A stretch of 64,000 bases of DNA, from the NCBI GenBank assembly GCA_029865845.1, contig JARXAM010000027.1, positions 62,001-126,000 on the forward strand. The letters are read 5' to 3'. Made by a program: the position numbers and the translations under genes. Positions 48,759 to 58,269 of this stretch are shown piece after piece. Every line of letters begins with the position of its first letter. The stretch's first letter is position 1. The stretch is from Rhodoferax sp. (GTDB taxonomy: Bacteria > Pseudomonadota > Gammaproteobacteria > Burkholderiales > Burkholderiaceae_C). The notes beneath the pieces are model-generated. The model was not told the origin of the DNA. It worked only from the letters and a program-made list of their open reading frames with translations, and searched no databases.

Positions 48759-48896
48759 ATGTCAATTGCACGATTGTTTACGCTTCCACCAGCAGTGCTT
48801 TTGCATATCAATTTGCACGGGTTGGGTGTACTCATTGGATTGTTTTTGTGCTACCGAGCATACCGACGCAAATCCTTAACGAGTACCAAAAAGTGA
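48759..48896 (+). CDS. small putative membrane peptide at the end of the islet operon
   Basis: 45 codons, ATG one base after the Sir2 stop codon, ending at TGA 48894-48896. The product has a hydrophobic segment of about 20 residues (roughly 12-32, VLLHINLHGLGVLIGLFLC) followed by a very basic tail (YRAYRRKSLTSTKK), giving an N-out/C-in single-pass prediction. No strong ribosome-binding site, so translation would depend on coupling to Sir2. No family recognised. Confidence 0.5.
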   Translation: MSIARLFTLPPAVLLHINLHGLGVLIGLFLCYRAYRRKSLTSTKK

Positions 48897-48914
48897 CTTT
48901 GAAACCAGGCGCAG

Positions 48915-49001
48915 ATCAGCACTCCACGATATTCACCGCCAGCCCACCACGGGCGGTTTCTTTGTATTTGGTTTTCATGTCGGCACCGGTTTCGCGCATG
49001 G
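48915..49001. repeat. 87-bp direct repeat, right copy (functional sdaA 3' end)
   Basis: Matches 45621-45707 at 85 of 87 bases. This copy is in frame with the complete sdaA gene and marks the right boundary of the islet. Confidence 0.93.
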
Positions 49002-50304
49002 TCTTGATGACCTTGTCCAGGCTCACCATGTGGCTGCCGTCGCCACGCAGGGCCATGCGGGCGGCGTTGATGGCTTTGACCGACGCAATGGCGTTGCGCT
49101 CTATGCAGGGTATTTGCACCAGCCCACCCACCGGGTCGCAGGTCAGGCCCAGGTGGTGTTCCATGCCGATCTCTGCGGCGTTTTCCACCTGCTCGGGGGT
49201 GCCGCCCATCACCGCGCACAGGCCAGCGGCTGCCATGCTGCACGCTACGCCCACCTCGCCTTGGCAGCCCACCTCGGCACCGCTGATGGAGGCGTTTTCT
49301 TTGTAGAGGATGCCGATGGCGGCTGCGGTGAGCAAAAAGTCCGTCACGCCTGCGTCACTGGCCCCAGGCAAGAAGCGGCTGTAGTAGTGCAGCACAGCGG
49401 GGATGATGCCGGCCGCGCCGTTGGTCGGTGCGGTGACCACGCGTCCGCCTGCGGCGTTTTCTTCGTTCACGGCCAGGGCATAGAGGTTGACCCAGTCCAT
49501 CACCTGCAAAGGGTCTTTGAGCGCGGCTTCGGGGTTGCGGGTGAGCGCGGCATACAGGCTGGGCGCACGGCGCTTGACTTTGAAGCCGCCGGGCAAAATG
49601 CCCTCGGTACGGCAGCCGCGCTGCACACAGTCTTGCATGACATGCCAGATGCGCAAAAGGCCGGTGTCGATGTCGGCATCGCTGCGCCAGTGCTGCTCGT
49701 TACGCCGCATCACCTGGGCGATGCTTAGGCCTTCGCGGTGGGCGACTTGCAGCAAGGCATCGCCGCTGGTGAAGGGCAAGGGCAGCACGGTGGCATCTGG
49801 GGCAATGACCTTTTGGCGGCTTCCATCGGCGGCCACGTGGTCGCTCACGATAAAGCCGCCCCCCACCGAGTAATACACGCGGTTGGACAGCTCTTGCCCT
49901 GCGGCGTCCAGTGCGACCAGGCGCATGCCGTTGGCATGAAACGGCAGCGGCGCTCGCATGAACAGCAGGTCTTCCTTTTCGTTGTACGCAATGGCGTGTG
50001 CCCCTGCCAGCACGATGCGTTGCGTGCTGCGGATAGCTGCCAACGTGGGGGCGATGTGGTCGACCTCGACGGTGTCTGGCTCCAAGCCCGAAAGCCCCAA
50101 CAGCACTGCCACATCGCTGGCGTGGCCCTTGCCTGTGGCCCCCAAAGATCCATGCAGCCAGCAGCGCACCGTGGCAGTGTGGGATAGCAATTTGTCGGCT
50201 TCCAGCCGTGCCACAAAGAGCCGTGCGGCGCGCATGGGGCCCACGGTGTGCGAGCTGCTGGGGCCGATGCCGATTTTGAAGAGGTCAAAGACAGAAATGG
50301 CCAT
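48916..50304 (-). CDS. sdaA: L-serine ammonia-lyase
   Basis: 462 residues, single-chain type, [4Fe-4S] enzyme converting L-serine to pyruvate and ammonia. The N-terminal [18 protein letters not shown] motif and the conserved cysteine region ([19 protein letters not shown], and [20 protein letters not shown]) for the iron-sulfur cluster are intact, and the final 28 residues come from one of the two repeat copies. With the downstream gcv operon it links serine and glycine breakdown. No terminator lies directly after its stop, since islet DNA begins there. Confidence 0.96.
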   Translation of the reverse strand: MAISVFDLFKIGIGPSSSHTVGPMRAARLFVARLEADKLLSHTATVRCWLHGSLGATGKGHASDVAVLLGLSGLEPDTVEVDHIAPTLAAIRSTQRIVLAGAHAIAYNEKEDLLFMRAPLPFHANGMRLVALDAAGQELSNRVYYSVGGGFIVSDHVAADGSRQKVIAPDATVLPLPFTSGDALLQVAHREGLSIAQVMRRNEQHWRSDADIDTGLLRIWHVMQDCVQRGCRTEGILPGGFKVKRRAPSLYAALTRNPEAALKDPLQVMDWVNLYALAVNEENAAGGRVVTAPTNGAAGIIPAVLHYYSRFLPGASDAGVTDFLLTAAAIGILYKENASISGAEVGCQGEVGVACSMAAAGLCAVMGGTPEQVENAAEIGMEHHLGLTCDPVGGLVQIPCIERNAIASVKAINAARMALRGDGSHMVSLDKVIKTMRETGADMKTKYKETARGGLAVNIVEC

Positions 50305-50426
50305 GGTGAGCGGTCCCGGCGGTTAGGGGCAAAAAGTGTACGTCAGCATGACGCGGGTGTGCGTGGGGCGGTGTCGCACAGGTGCGCTGCAGGCAGCTCT
50401 AGGGTGGCGCGGCCTGTGCCCCCGGT

Positions 50427-51509
50427 TCACGGCACCACGGTTGTAAACAAGTAGGTGGCTAGCAGCACGAGGTGCACCGTGCCTTGCAGCACCGTGGTGC
50501 GCCCGGTGCTCAGGGACAAGCTGGTGACAAACAGCGAGAGCAGCAGCAAGACGGTGGACTTCAAGTCCAGGCCCAGGGTGAGCGTCCAGCCCGTGCCTAG
50601 CGACACGACAGCCACAGCGGGAATGGTCAGCCCGATACTGGCCAATGCCGAGCCCAATGCCAGGTTCAGGCTGGTTTGCAGGCGGTTGGCTTGTGCCGCA
50701 CGCACGGCGGCCATGCCTTCGGGCAAAAGCACGACGGCCGCAATGATGATGCCCACCACGGCCTTGGGGGCCCCCGCGTTGGCTACCAGTGTTTCAATGG
50801 TGGGCGCCAATGCTTTGGCGAGGAGCACGACGGCGCCCAGCGCCAAACACATCAAACAGGCGCTTAGTGCTGCGACCCGCCGCCCCGGCGGGCGCGCGTG
50901 CGTCTGCTCGTCGGCGTGTGCGGGCAAAAAGTAATCGCGGTGGCGCACGGTTTGCACCAGCACGAAGGTGCCGTAAAGCACCAGGGACACCAGCGCTACA
51001 AATGCGAGCTGGCTGGCGCTGTACACGGGCCCGGGAATGCTGGTGGTGTAGTTGGGCAGCACGAGGGTGAGCACTGCGATTGCGGCCAGGGTCGTGAGCG
51101 ATGCGCTTACGCCTAACTGGCCAAACGTCTGCTCCCGGTGCTTGCTGCCGCCTGCGAGCAGGCACACACCGACGATGCCGTTGAGGATGAGCATCACCGC
51201 CGCGAACACCGTATCGCGGGCCAGTGCCGTGGTGGCAGGCCCGCCTGCCAGCATCAAGGACACGATGAGCGCCACTTCAATGACTGTGATGGCAACGGCC
51301 AACACCAGCGTGCCATACGGTTCGCCGACTTGGTGGGCGACTACCTCGGCGTGATGCACCGCCGCCAGTACAGCCCCTACCAATCCGATGGCCAGCAGAC
51401 ATAGCCACGCCGTACCGGCCCCATTCGTCCATTGGCCCACGAGCAGGACCCACCCCAGCAGCGGCCAGGCGATGGACCACCGTGGCAACGAGGCAAAGGG
51501 TGTGCGCAT
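50427..51509 (-). CDS. chaA: calcium/proton antiporter (ChaA-like)
   Basis: 360 residues from the ATG at 51509; a longer frame is not supported. Ten to eleven membrane helices in two CaCA halves. The alpha-repeat motifs GEPYGTLVLAVAITVIEVALIVSLML and LLPEGMAAVRAAQANRLQTSLNLALGSALASIGLTIP carry the conserved acidic residues for cation binding. It exchanges Ca2+ or Na+ for protons across the inner membrane. It stands alone between sdaA and gcvP. Confidence 0.92.
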   Translation of the reverse strand: MRTPFASLPRWSIAWPLLGWVLLVGQWTNGAGTAWLCLLAIGLVGAVLAAVHHAEVVAHQVGEPYGTLVLAVAITVIEVALIVSLMLAGGPATTALARDTVFAAVMLILNGIVGVCLLAGGSKHREQTFGQLGVSASLTTLAAIAVLTLVLPNYTTSIPGPVYSASQLAFVALVSLVLYGTFVLVQTVRHRDYFLPAHADEQTHARPPGRRVAALSACLMCLALGAVVLLAKALAPTIETLVANAGAPKAVVGIIIAAVVLLPEGMAAVRAAQANRLQTSLNLALGSALASIGLTIPAVAVVSLGTGWTLTLGLDLKSTVLLLLSLFVTSLSLSTGRTTVLQGTVHLVLLATYLFTTVVP

Positions 51510-51561
51510 GCGGGGCTTTCGTTCGGGGGGGTGGATGGCAGTGTATCGAGGTCGTGCGGCT

Positions 51562-54486
51562 TTATGCAGCGGCGTAGTCGCCCACCGGCACACAACTGCA
51601 AAACAGGTTGCGGTCGCCATACACGTTGTCCACCCGGCCTACGGTGGGCCAATACTTGGCCGCCTTGAGGGTGGCTACCGGGAAGGCACCCACCTCGCGG
51701 CTGTAGGGGCGGTCCCACGCGGCGCCAATCACACTGGCAGCGGTGTGGGGAGCATGCTTCAAGGGGTTGTTGTCCTGTGGCCAGACACCGCCCTCGATTT
51801 GCGCGATTTCGCCACGGATGGCAATCATCGCGTCAATGAAGCGGTCCAGCTCGGCGAGCGTCTCGCTCTCGGTGGGTTCCACCATCAAGGTGTTGGGCAC
51901 GGGGAAGGACAGCGTGGGCGCGTGAAAGCCGTAGTCCATCAGGCGCTTGGCCACGTCCTCGGCCATCACGCCGCAGGTTTCCTTGAAGTGGCGCAAGTCC
52001 AAAATGCATTCATGCGCTACATGCCCGTTGGCCGATGCGTACAGCGTGGGGTAGTGGTCGGCCAGGCGGGCGCTGATGTAGTTGGCGCTCAAGATGGCTA
52101 CCTCGGTGGCTTGCTGCAGGCCGTCCGGGCCCATCATGCGGCAGTACATCCAGCTGATGGGCAGCACGGCTGCGTTGCCCAGCGGTGCGGCTGAAATGGC
52201 CCCTGTGCCGGACACACCGCCGGTGGCATGGCCGGGGAGGTAGGGCACCAGGTCTTCCACCACGCACACGGGACCCACACCGGGGCCGCCACCGCCGTGG
52301 GGAATGCAAAAGGTTTTGTGCAGGTTCAGGTGGCTCACGTCGCCGCCAAATTCGCCGGGTGCCGCCGTGCCCACTAGCGCGTTCATGTTGGCGCCGTCCA
52401 CATACACCCGGCCACCGTGGCTGTGCACCAGTGCGCACAGCTCTTTGACGGTGGTTTCAAACACGCCGTGCGTGCTGGGGTAGGTGATCATGATGGCCGC
52501 GAGGTTGGCGCTGTGCTGCTCGCACTTGGCTCTCAAATCCGCCATGTCCACATTGCCGCGCTCGTCGCATTTGGTCACCACCACCGTCATGCCCACCATC
52601 ATGGCGCTGGCGGGGTTGGTGCCATGCGCGCTGCTGGGAATCAGGCAGATGTTGCGGTGGCCCTGGCCCCGCGCCTCGTGGTAGGCCTTGATGACCAACA
52701 AGCCGGCGTATTCGCCCTGGCTGCCTGCATTGGGCTGCAGGCTGATGCCCGCGTAGCCGGTGGCCGCGCACAGCCAGGCGCGCAGTTGGGCGTCTAGTGC
52801 GGCGTAGCCCTCGCGCTGGTCGGCCGGGGCAAAGGGGTGGATGTTGGCGAACTCGGGCCAGGTGATGGGGATCATCTCGCTGGTGGCGTTGAGCTTCATG
52901 GTGCAGGAGCCCAGCGGGATCATGCTGCGGTCCAGCGCCAGGTCTTTGTCGCTGAGTGCGCGGATGTAGCGCAGCATGCCGGTCTCAGAGTGGTGGGTAT
53001 TGAACACCGGGTGGGTCAAAAACGTGCTGGTGCGGCGCAGGGCAGCGGGGATGCGCACATCGGTAGCGGGTTCCAGTGCGTCCACGCTGGGAGGGGTCTG
53101 GCCCGGCTGCACGAAGAGGCTCCACAGGAGCGCAATGTCGTCGCGGGTGGTGGTTTCGTCGAGCGATATGCAGAGGTACTCGTCCCATGCAATTCGGATG
53201 TTGGCCCCAGCAGCGACTGCGCGTGCCGCGATGGCGTTGGTGGCGTCTTGGGTGTGCAGGCACACGGTGTCGAAAGCCTGCTCATGGGTGAGCACCACGC
53301 CCATCTGTTGCAGACCTTCGGCCAGGATTGCCGTGAGCTTGGCAACTCGCTGTGCAATGCGCTTGAGGCCTTCGGGCCCGTGGTACACGGCGTACATGCT
53401 GGCCACCACGGCGGGCAGCACCTGTGCGGTGCAGATGTTGGAGGTGGCTTTTTCGCGGCGTATGTGCTGCTCACGGGTTTGCAGGGCCAGGCGGTAAGCG
53501 GGGTTGCCATGGGTATCGATACTCACGCCCACCAGTCGGCCTGGCATGGAGCGTTTGTACTCGTCGCGGCAGGCCATGTAGGCGGCGTGCGGGCCGCCAT
53601 TGCACAGGGGCATGCCAAAGCGCTGGGTGGTGCCCACCACAATGTCGGCCGCGCCTGTCGGGTCGCCCGCGCCCCATTCGCCGGGTGGCACCAGCAAGGT
53701 GAGGGCCAGCAGGTCGGCTGCCACGATGTAAGCGCCGCCCTTGCGGTGCACGGTTTTGACATCGTCGCCCTCTTCGCCCAGGCGGCCGCTGGTGGAGGGG
53801 TATTGCTCCAGCACGGCAAAGTAGTCGTCACCGGCAATCAAGGTGTCCCACTCTTCCTGGGAGTTGGCCAGCTTGACGCTGATGCCCAGGGGCGCTGCGC
53901 GGGTCTGGATGACTTCGATGGTTTGCGGGTGCGCGTCGCCTGCCACGATGAACACGTTGCCTTTTGCCTTGACCGAGCGGCGGGCCAGGGTCATGGCCTC
54001 AGCGGCGGCCGTGGCTTCGTCCAGCATGGAGGCGTTGGCAATCGGCATGCCGGTGAGGTCGCAGACCATGGTCTGGAAGTTCACCAGCGCTTCCATGCGG
54101 CCCTGGCTGATTTCGGCCTGGTAGGGCGTGTAGGCGGTGTACCAGGCGGGGTTTTCCAGGATGTTGCGCAGGATGACGCCGGGGGTGTGGGTGCCGTAGT
54201 AGCCCTGGCCGATGAAGCTCTTGAGCACCTTGTTTTTGCCCGCAATGCTTTTGAGTTCTGCCAGCGCGGCGGCTTCGGTGATGGCTGCCGGAATGGCCAT
54301 GGCGCTCTTGCGCGCAATGCTGGCGGGCACGATGCTGGCAATCAGATCGGCGCGCGACTTTTCGCCGATGGCCTGGAGCATCAGCGCTTCGTCGTCGGCA
54401 AAGATGCCAATGTGGCGCGCCTGGAATTCGCTAGCGTTTTCGAGTTGTGACAGGGTGGGCGTAGAGGTTGTGGCAGAAGTGGACAT
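51562..54486 (-). CDS. gcvP: glycine dehydrogenase (decarboxylating), P protein
   Basis: 974 residues from the ATG at 54486 (a GTG ten codons earlier is possible). PLP-dependent decarboxylation of glycine, passing the aminomethyl group to lipoyl-GcvH. The PLP lysine is in [20 protein letters not shown]; the N-terminal half has the EFQARHIG and [15 protein letters not shown] signatures. Both homologous halves are present in a single chain. It is last in gcvT-gcvH-gcvP, 101 bp after gcvH. Confidence 0.97.
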   Translation of the reverse strand: MSTSATTSTPTLSQLENASEFQARHIGIFADDEALMLQAIGEKSRADLIASIVPASIARKSAMAIPAAITEAAALAELKSIAGKNKVLKSFIGQGYYGTHTPGVILRNILENPAWYTAYTPYQAEISQGRMEALVNFQTMVCDLTGMPIANASMLDEATAAAEAMTLARRSVKAKGNVFIVAGDAHPQTIEVIQTRAAPLGISVKLANSQEEWDTLIAGDDYFAVLEQYPSTSGRLGEEGDDVKTVHRKGGAYIVAADLLALTLLVPPGEWGAGDPTGAADIVVGTTQRFGMPLCNGGPHAAYMACRDEYKRSMPGRLVGVSIDTHGNPAYRLALQTREQHIRREKATSNICTAQVLPAVVASMYAVYHGPEGLKRIAQRVAKLTAILAEGLQQMGVVLTHEQAFDTVCLHTQDATNAIAARAVAAGANIRIAWDEYLCISLDETTTRDDIALLWSLFVQPGQTPPSVDALEPATDVRIPAALRRTSTFLTHPVFNTHHSETGMLRYIRALSDKDLALDRSMIPLGSCTMKLNATSEMIPITWPEFANIHPFAPADQREGYAALDAQLRAWLCAATGYAGISLQPNAGSQGEYAGLLVIKAYHEARGQGHRNICLIPSSAHGTNPASAMMVGMTVVVTKCDERGNVDMADLRAKCEQHSANLAAIMITYPSTHGVFETTVKELCALVHSHGGRVYVDGANMNALVGTAAPGEFGGDVSHLNLHKTFCIPHGGGGPGVGPVCVVEDLVPYLPGHATGGVSGTGAISAAPLGNAAVLPISWMYCRMMGPDGLQQATEVAILSANYISARLADHYPTLYASANGHVAHECILDLRHFKETCGVMAEDVAKRLMDYGFHAPTLSFPVPNTLMVEPTESETLAELDRFIDAMIAIRGEIAQIEGGVWPQDNNPLKHAPHTAASVIGAAWDRPYSREVGAFPVATLKAAKYWPTVGRVDNVYGDRNLFCSCVPVGDYAAA

Positions 54487-54587
54487 GGCGGTGGCGTTCG
54501 GTGGTGGGCGGTTCACACAAACGGGTAGCCTGCTGGTTCAGGGCGGGCTCCCGGGGACTTTGCAGGCAGCGCCTGCAAAGCGGGCGT

Positions 54588-54959
54588 TTAAGCGTTGGCG
54601 GAAAACGCGGTGTAGCTGGTCTCGTCCATCAGGCCTTCGAGTTCGGCCGGGTTGGACAGCTTGACTTTGAAGAACCAGCCTGCGCCCAACGGGTCGGTGT
54701 TGGCCAGCGAGGGGTCGTCGCGCAGGGCCTCGTTGACCTCGGTGATTTCACCGGTCACGGGCATGTACACGTCGGCCGCCGCCTTGACGGATTCGACTAC
54801 ACCGGCCACGGCCTTGGCATCAATGTGGGCACCCACGGCGGGCAGGTCCACAAAGACCACGTCGCCCAGCGCATCTTGCGCGTGGTGGGTAATGCCGACG
54901 GTGGCGATGTCGCCTTCGATTTGGAGCCATTCGTGATCGGCTGTGTATTTAAAGGACAT
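54588..54959 (-). CDS. gcvH: glycine cleavage system H protein
   Basis: 123 residues, start with AGGAGA six bases upstream. Lipoyl-carrier protein shuttling the aminomethyl group between GcvP and GcvT. The lipoylated lysine is K59 in [12 protein letters not shown]; the terminal helix and hybrid-barrel motif ([20 protein letters not shown]) are typical. Confidence 0.98.
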   Translation of the reverse strand: MSFKYTADHEWLQIEGDIATVGITHHAQDALGDVVFVDLPAVGAHIDAKAVAGVVESVKAAADVYMPVTGEITEVNEALRDDPSLANTDPLGAGWFFKVKLSNPAELEGLMDETSYTAFSANA

Positions 54960-55080
54960 AACGTTCTCCTGAAACTAAAGATAAGGGTTTGCTGTGAGGG
55001 GTTGAACCACCGGAACTAGAACCTGCCAGACGCCACTGTAGCGGCTGAATGTGCTGTTTTCGGCCCCGTGGTGCCTTGGA

Positions 55081-56241
55081 TCAGCCGCGGTAGTAGTTCG
55101 TGGGTACAAAGGGCATGGCACTCACCACCATGGGTACCGGCTTGCCGCGCACGATAGCCATCACTTGGGTGCCCAAAGCCGCCATTGACGCATCGACATA
55201 GCCCATGGCTACGCACTGGTTGATGGTGGGGCCGAGCAGCCCGCTGGTGACTTCGCCGATGGGGTTGCCCGCTCCGTCTTGCAGCTCGGTGTGTTCGCGC
55301 ACTGGGATGCGCTCTTGCGCCACCAGGCCCACGCGCTTCTTGGTGCCCGTTGGCCCACTGGTACTGCTGGAGTCCGCAAGAGCGGCGAGGATGCGCGGCG
55401 CGCCCGGAAACGCGCCCGCGCGTGCGCCACCGGTGCGGCGCACCTTTTGGATAGCCCAGTTCAGGCTGGCTTCGACCGGGGTGGTGGTCGTGTCAATGTC
55501 GTTGCCATACAAGCACAAGCCCGCTTCCAGGCGTAGCGAGTTGCGGGCACCCAGGCCTATGGGCTGCACTTCGGGCTGCGCCAGCAGAGCGCGGGCCAAG
55601 GCTTCGGCATGATGGTTGTGAACCGAGATCTCAAAACCGTCTTCACCGGTGTAGCCGCTGCGAGTGAGGAATACGTCAATCTTTTGGGTGCCGGTATCCA
55701 CTGTGAAGTCCCCACCGGTCATGAATACCAGTTTCTCCACGCCGGGCGCCAGGCGGGCCAGCGCCGTCACCGCTTGCGGGCCTTGCAGGGCCAGCAGCGC
55801 GTGGTCGGGCAGGGGGGTGACTTGGCAGCGATGTCCGATATGGGCTTGGATGTGGGCGATATCCCCCGCTTTGCAGGCACCGTTGACGATGACGAAGAGG
55901 TCGTCCTGCGCCTTTTTGAAAAACATCAGGTCGTCGATGATGGTGCCCTCTTCGGTGAGCAGCAGGCCGTAGCGCTGTTTGCCCACCGGCAGGTCGATCA
56001 CGTCCACTGGCATCAGGCTCTCAAACGCAGCGCAGGCGTCGGGGCCGCCCAGGCGCAGTTGACCCATGTGGGACACGTCAAACAGACCAGCGGCCTTGCG
56101 GGTGTGGTGGTGTTCGGCCATCAGGCCTGCGGGGTATTGGACCGGCATGGAGTAACCGGCAAACGGCACCATGCGGGCACCCAGTTCCCGGTGCAGGGCA
56201 TGCAGGGGTGTGGTCAACAAAGAAGCGTCAGAAGCAGACAT
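55081..56241 (-). CDS. gcvT: aminomethyltransferase, T protein
   Basis: 386 residues from the ATG at 56241. An open frame continues through the riboswitch leader to 56490 but that part is RNA structure, not protein. Transfers the methylene unit to tetrahydrofolate with release of ammonia. MVPFAGYSMPVQYP, the VSHMGQLRLGGPDA segment, and SGYTGEDGFEISV are family hallmarks. First gene of the operon, controlled by the tandem glycine riboswitch. Confidence 0.97.
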   Translation of the reverse strand: MSASDASLLTTPLHALHRELGARMVPFAGYSMPVQYPAGLMAEHHHTRKAAGLFDVSHMGQLRLGGPDACAAFESLMPVDVIDLPVGKQRYGLLLTEEGTIIDDLMFFKKAQDDLFVIVNGACKAGDIAHIQAHIGHRCQVTPLPDHALLALQGPQAVTALARLAPGVEKLVFMTGGDFTVDTGTQKIDVFLTRSGYTGEDGFEISVHNHHAEALARALLAQPEVQPIGLGARNSLRLEAGLCLYGNDIDTTTTPVEASLNWAIQKVRRTGGARAGAFPGAPRILAALADSSSTSGPTGTKKRVGLVAQERIPVREHTELQDGAGNPIGEVTSGLLGPTINQCVAMGYVDASMAALGTQVMAIVRGKPVPMVVSAMPFVPTNYYRG

Positions 56242-56333
56242 GGCGGTGATCCAAACAGGCCCAGCGCTGGGCGCTGGAGGGGCAATCCAAACCCAAATGC
56301 ACGCAAGTCTGCGCCCATTCGGTGCTGCCCCCG

Positions 56334-56573
56334 CTGTCCGCTTTACCTGAGAGATTCGCCGGGACTGCATGCGCCGGGCACTTGCCCAACGCGCAGACTG
56401 CGGGTTGCTCCTTCGGTGGTTTGCAGGCCGCTGCGCGGTGCAAACTCTCTCCAGTGGGGTGTTGCTGGTGGCGCAAGCGGCTACCAGCATTTGTCAGTCC
56501 TTTTGCCTGAGCGTTCAGACCGCTGCAATCAGCCGTCCTGCGCCTTCGGCGGCCCCCTGAGGGGCGCTCTCCT
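56334..56573 (-). promoter_or_regulatory. tandem glycine riboswitch controlling gcvTHP
   Basis: Two consecutive aptamers read on the minus strand. Aptamer 1 (about 56573-56496) begins GGAGAGCGCC, has CCGAAGGCGCA and ends ACGCTCAGGCAAAAGGAC. Aptamer 2 (about 56453-56334) begins CTGGAGAGAG, has CACCGAAGGAGCAAC and ends ATCTCTCAGGTAAAGCGGACAG. These are the conserved cores of the glycine aptamer, and a short linker separates the pair. Glycine binding would switch on the gcv operon, whose gcvT start lies about 90 bases downstream. Confidence 0.95.
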
Positions 56574-56635
56574 GAACAGGCCGAATTCTAAACCAGCAAA
56601 AGGGTGCCACGGGGCTGTACGGGTGGGCCTTGCGA

Positions 56636-57544
56636 CTACCGTGGCGCATGTGCCGGGTTGCTGGCAAACCAGTCCAGCACCTCGTGCCACAGCGGTTGGG
56701 CTTGGCGGCGGAAGTAGCCCATGTGGCCGATAGGCCCCAGGGCGTGGTCTGGCGGGCGGATATCCACCGTTTGCACGGTGGTGTTGCAGTATGCCGCCAT
56801 GAAGGCGTCCCGTGAGGCCGGGAGCGCCCAGAGATCGTCGGTGGCGTTGGCTGCAACGATGGGTGCCCGCACGCGCCCAAACAATCCGGCGATATGCGCC
56901 ATACCGGGGTCGTCAAAAAAGTAGCGCGGGAACTTGCACCAGCGCTTCCAGTCGCGGTAGACCCCCAGGGGCAGGTCTTCGCCCATGCCGAGTTTGCTCC
57001 AGGCGAGATAGCCCTTGTACCGGGTGAGCGCGGGGCCCACCACATTCCACAGGCACCACACTTTGATTTGCTCGGCGCGCGGCATCCAGCCGTGCCAGCC
57101 TGCGCCCGTGCCAAAGGTGTACAGCTTTGCGACCTTGTGGTGGTTGGGAAGCACGCCAAACGCATGGCCACCAAACGAGTGCCCGACCATGAACAGCGCA
57201 AGGTGTTCATCGGCCATGGCGTCCACGGCCGCGGCAACATCCTGAAAAGCCCAGTCCAGATAGTCCATTTGAAAGCCACGCAGGCCGCCGGATTTGGACA
57301 GCCCAATGCCCCGGTAATCGACCGTCAAGGTGTCGTAGCCCTGTTGCGCTGCGTAGTCCGCAAAATGACGGTAGAAGTGCTGTGGTACCCCCGTGGCTCC
57401 GGCGACCACGATGCGGCCTCGAACCTCTCCGCGGGCGCGGTATCGCAGCGCTTGCAAGTCAACGCCATCCAGCGTTTGGAGGGTGAGGGGCTGTGGCTGT
57501 GTAACGGGTTGTGGCTGGGGTGTGAGCTGCGGATGGGTTGTCAT
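56636..57544 (-). CDS. alpha/beta-hydrolase (PIRSF037442-like)
   Basis: 302 residues. After a Pro/Gln-rich start it has GRIVVAGATGVPQHFYRHFADYAAQQGYDTLTVDYRG, the elbow GHSFGGH and a late histidine (IGHMGYFR). Architecture matches bacterial uncharacterised hydrolases with a short cap (WLWNVVGPALTRYKGYLAWSK region). It lies 11 bp downstream of a TetR repressor gene on the same strand, so it is probably regulated by that protein. Substrate unknown. Confidence 0.88.
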   Translation of the reverse strand: MTTHPQLTPQPQPVTQPQPLTLQTLDGVDLQALRYRARGEVRGRIVVAGATGVPQHFYRHFADYAAQQGYDTLTVDYRGIGLSKSGGLRGFQMDYLDWAFQDVAAAVDAMADEHLALFMVGHSFGGHAFGVLPNHHKVAKLYTFGTGAGWHGWMPRAEQIKVWCLWNVVGPALTRYKGYLAWSKLGMGEDLPLGVYRDWKRWCKFPRYFFDDPGMAHIAGLFGRVRAPIVAANATDDLWALPASRDAFMAAYCNTTVQTVDIRPPDHALGPIGHMGYFRRQAQPLWHEVLDWFASNPAHAPR

Positions 57545-57555
57545 GGGCCTAGGAG

Positions 57556-58170
57556 TTATGGCTGGGGTGACAGACTTTGGCGGACAAGGTCCACCAATGC
57601 TTCTGTGGTGTGTTGCATGGGGTCTACCCGGCCCGCGACGCGGGCCTGGATGAGTGCGCCCTCGTATGCAGACACCACCAATGCCGCGAGGTTGGCGCTG
57701 CGCGCCGGGGCTACTCCGGCGTTTTCCAGCGCCAAGGCGAGTTGCTGTCGCACGCGGGCAAAGCCGGTGGCCAGTGCCTGGCGGATGGCGATGTCTTCTG
57801 GTGTGGATTCAGATGCGATGGACGCTAATGGACAACCTTGCTGGTATCCGCTTGCAGACAGGACTTTTTGTGCAGACACCATCCAGGCTTGGAGCGCATC
57901 TGCGGGGTCTGCGTGGCGGTGCAGCAACTTTTGAAGTCCGTCGGAGATCTGGTGGACGAACAGGTCAATCGCGGCAATGGCCAACTCCGATTTGCCACCG
58001 GGAAAGTGGTGGTACATCACGCCCTTGGGCGCACCGGCTTGCGCCAAGAGTTCGCTCAAGCCCACGCCATGAAAGCCAGTGCGCCGTAGCGCGTTGAGCA
58101 TGGCAGTAACTAGCCGGTCCCGCGTGGGTGCGGCATTGTTGCTTGTGAGGGGTGTGTCAGAGCGCGGCAT
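57556..58170 (-). CDS. TetR-family transcriptional regulator (LmrA/YxaF-like)
   Basis: 204 residues. N-terminal helix-turn-helix (about 15-60: RLVTAMLNALRRTGFHGVGLSELLAQAGAPKGVMYHHFPGGKSEL). The C-terminal domain follows the LmrA/YxaF-type pattern (QQGCPLASIASE). A perfect palindrome at 58188-58203, 18 bp upstream of its start, is the likely operator, giving autorepression and co-control of the downstream hydrolase. Confidence 0.92.
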   Translation of the reverse strand: MPRSDTPLTSNNAAPTRDRLVTAMLNALRRTGFHGVGLSELLAQAGAPKGVMYHHFPGGKSELAIAAIDLFVHQISDGLQKLLHRHADPADALQAWMVSAQKVLSASGYQQGCPLASIASESTPEDIAIRQALATGFARVRQQLALALENAGVAPARSANLAALVVSAYEGALIQARVAGRVDPMQHTTEALVDLVRQSLSPQP

Positions 58171-58187
58171 GGATCGGCGAAAGTCTA

Positions 58188-58203
58188 TAGACCAGTCGGT
58201 CTA
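58188..58203. promoter_or_regulatory. TetR-type operator palindrome
   Basis: TAGACC-AGTC-GGTCTA, a perfect 6-4-6 dyad upstream of the TetR gene. Sequence and placement match operators of LmrA/YxaF-type TetR repressors. Confidence 0.65.
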
Positions 58204-58223
58204 GTTGTCAAGCATGTATGCCC

Positions 58224-58251
58224 AAAAAAAACGGGACACATAGGTCCCGTT
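58224..58251 (-). terminator. intrinsic terminator of the ETF-QO gene
   Basis: Minus strand: AACGGGAC and GTCCCGTT arms with a six-base loop, then a run of T. It lies 19 bp beyond the ETF-QO stop. Confidence 0.85.
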
Positions 58252-58269
58252 GGAGGTGTAGCGCATTGT

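Larger units (their letters stand above)
45708..48914 (+). mobile_element. putative genomic islet inserted at the 3' end of sdaA
   Basis: About 3.2 kb between two 87-bp direct repeats of the sdaA 3' end. The DNA is visibly AT-richer than its surroundings with different codon use. It holds five same-strand genes (WYL regulator, unknown, UDG-fold, Sir2, small membrane peptide) and no integrase or transposase. The duplicated target-gene end resembles the attachment-site arrangement left by integrating elements, but with no recombinase the mechanism is unknown. Confidence 0.75.

Noticed and set aside
45621..49001. CRISPR array or phage attachment core
   Set aside because: There are only two copies of one long repeat with 3.2 kb of genes between; no short spaced repeats were seen anywhere in the window.
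52837..54450. 537-codon open frame antisense to gcvP
   Set aside because: Shadow; Gly/His/Val-rich and without family resemblance.
56242..56490. N-terminal extension of gcvT
   Set aside because: This stretch is the glycine riboswitch; the true start aligns with GcvT homologues at 56241.
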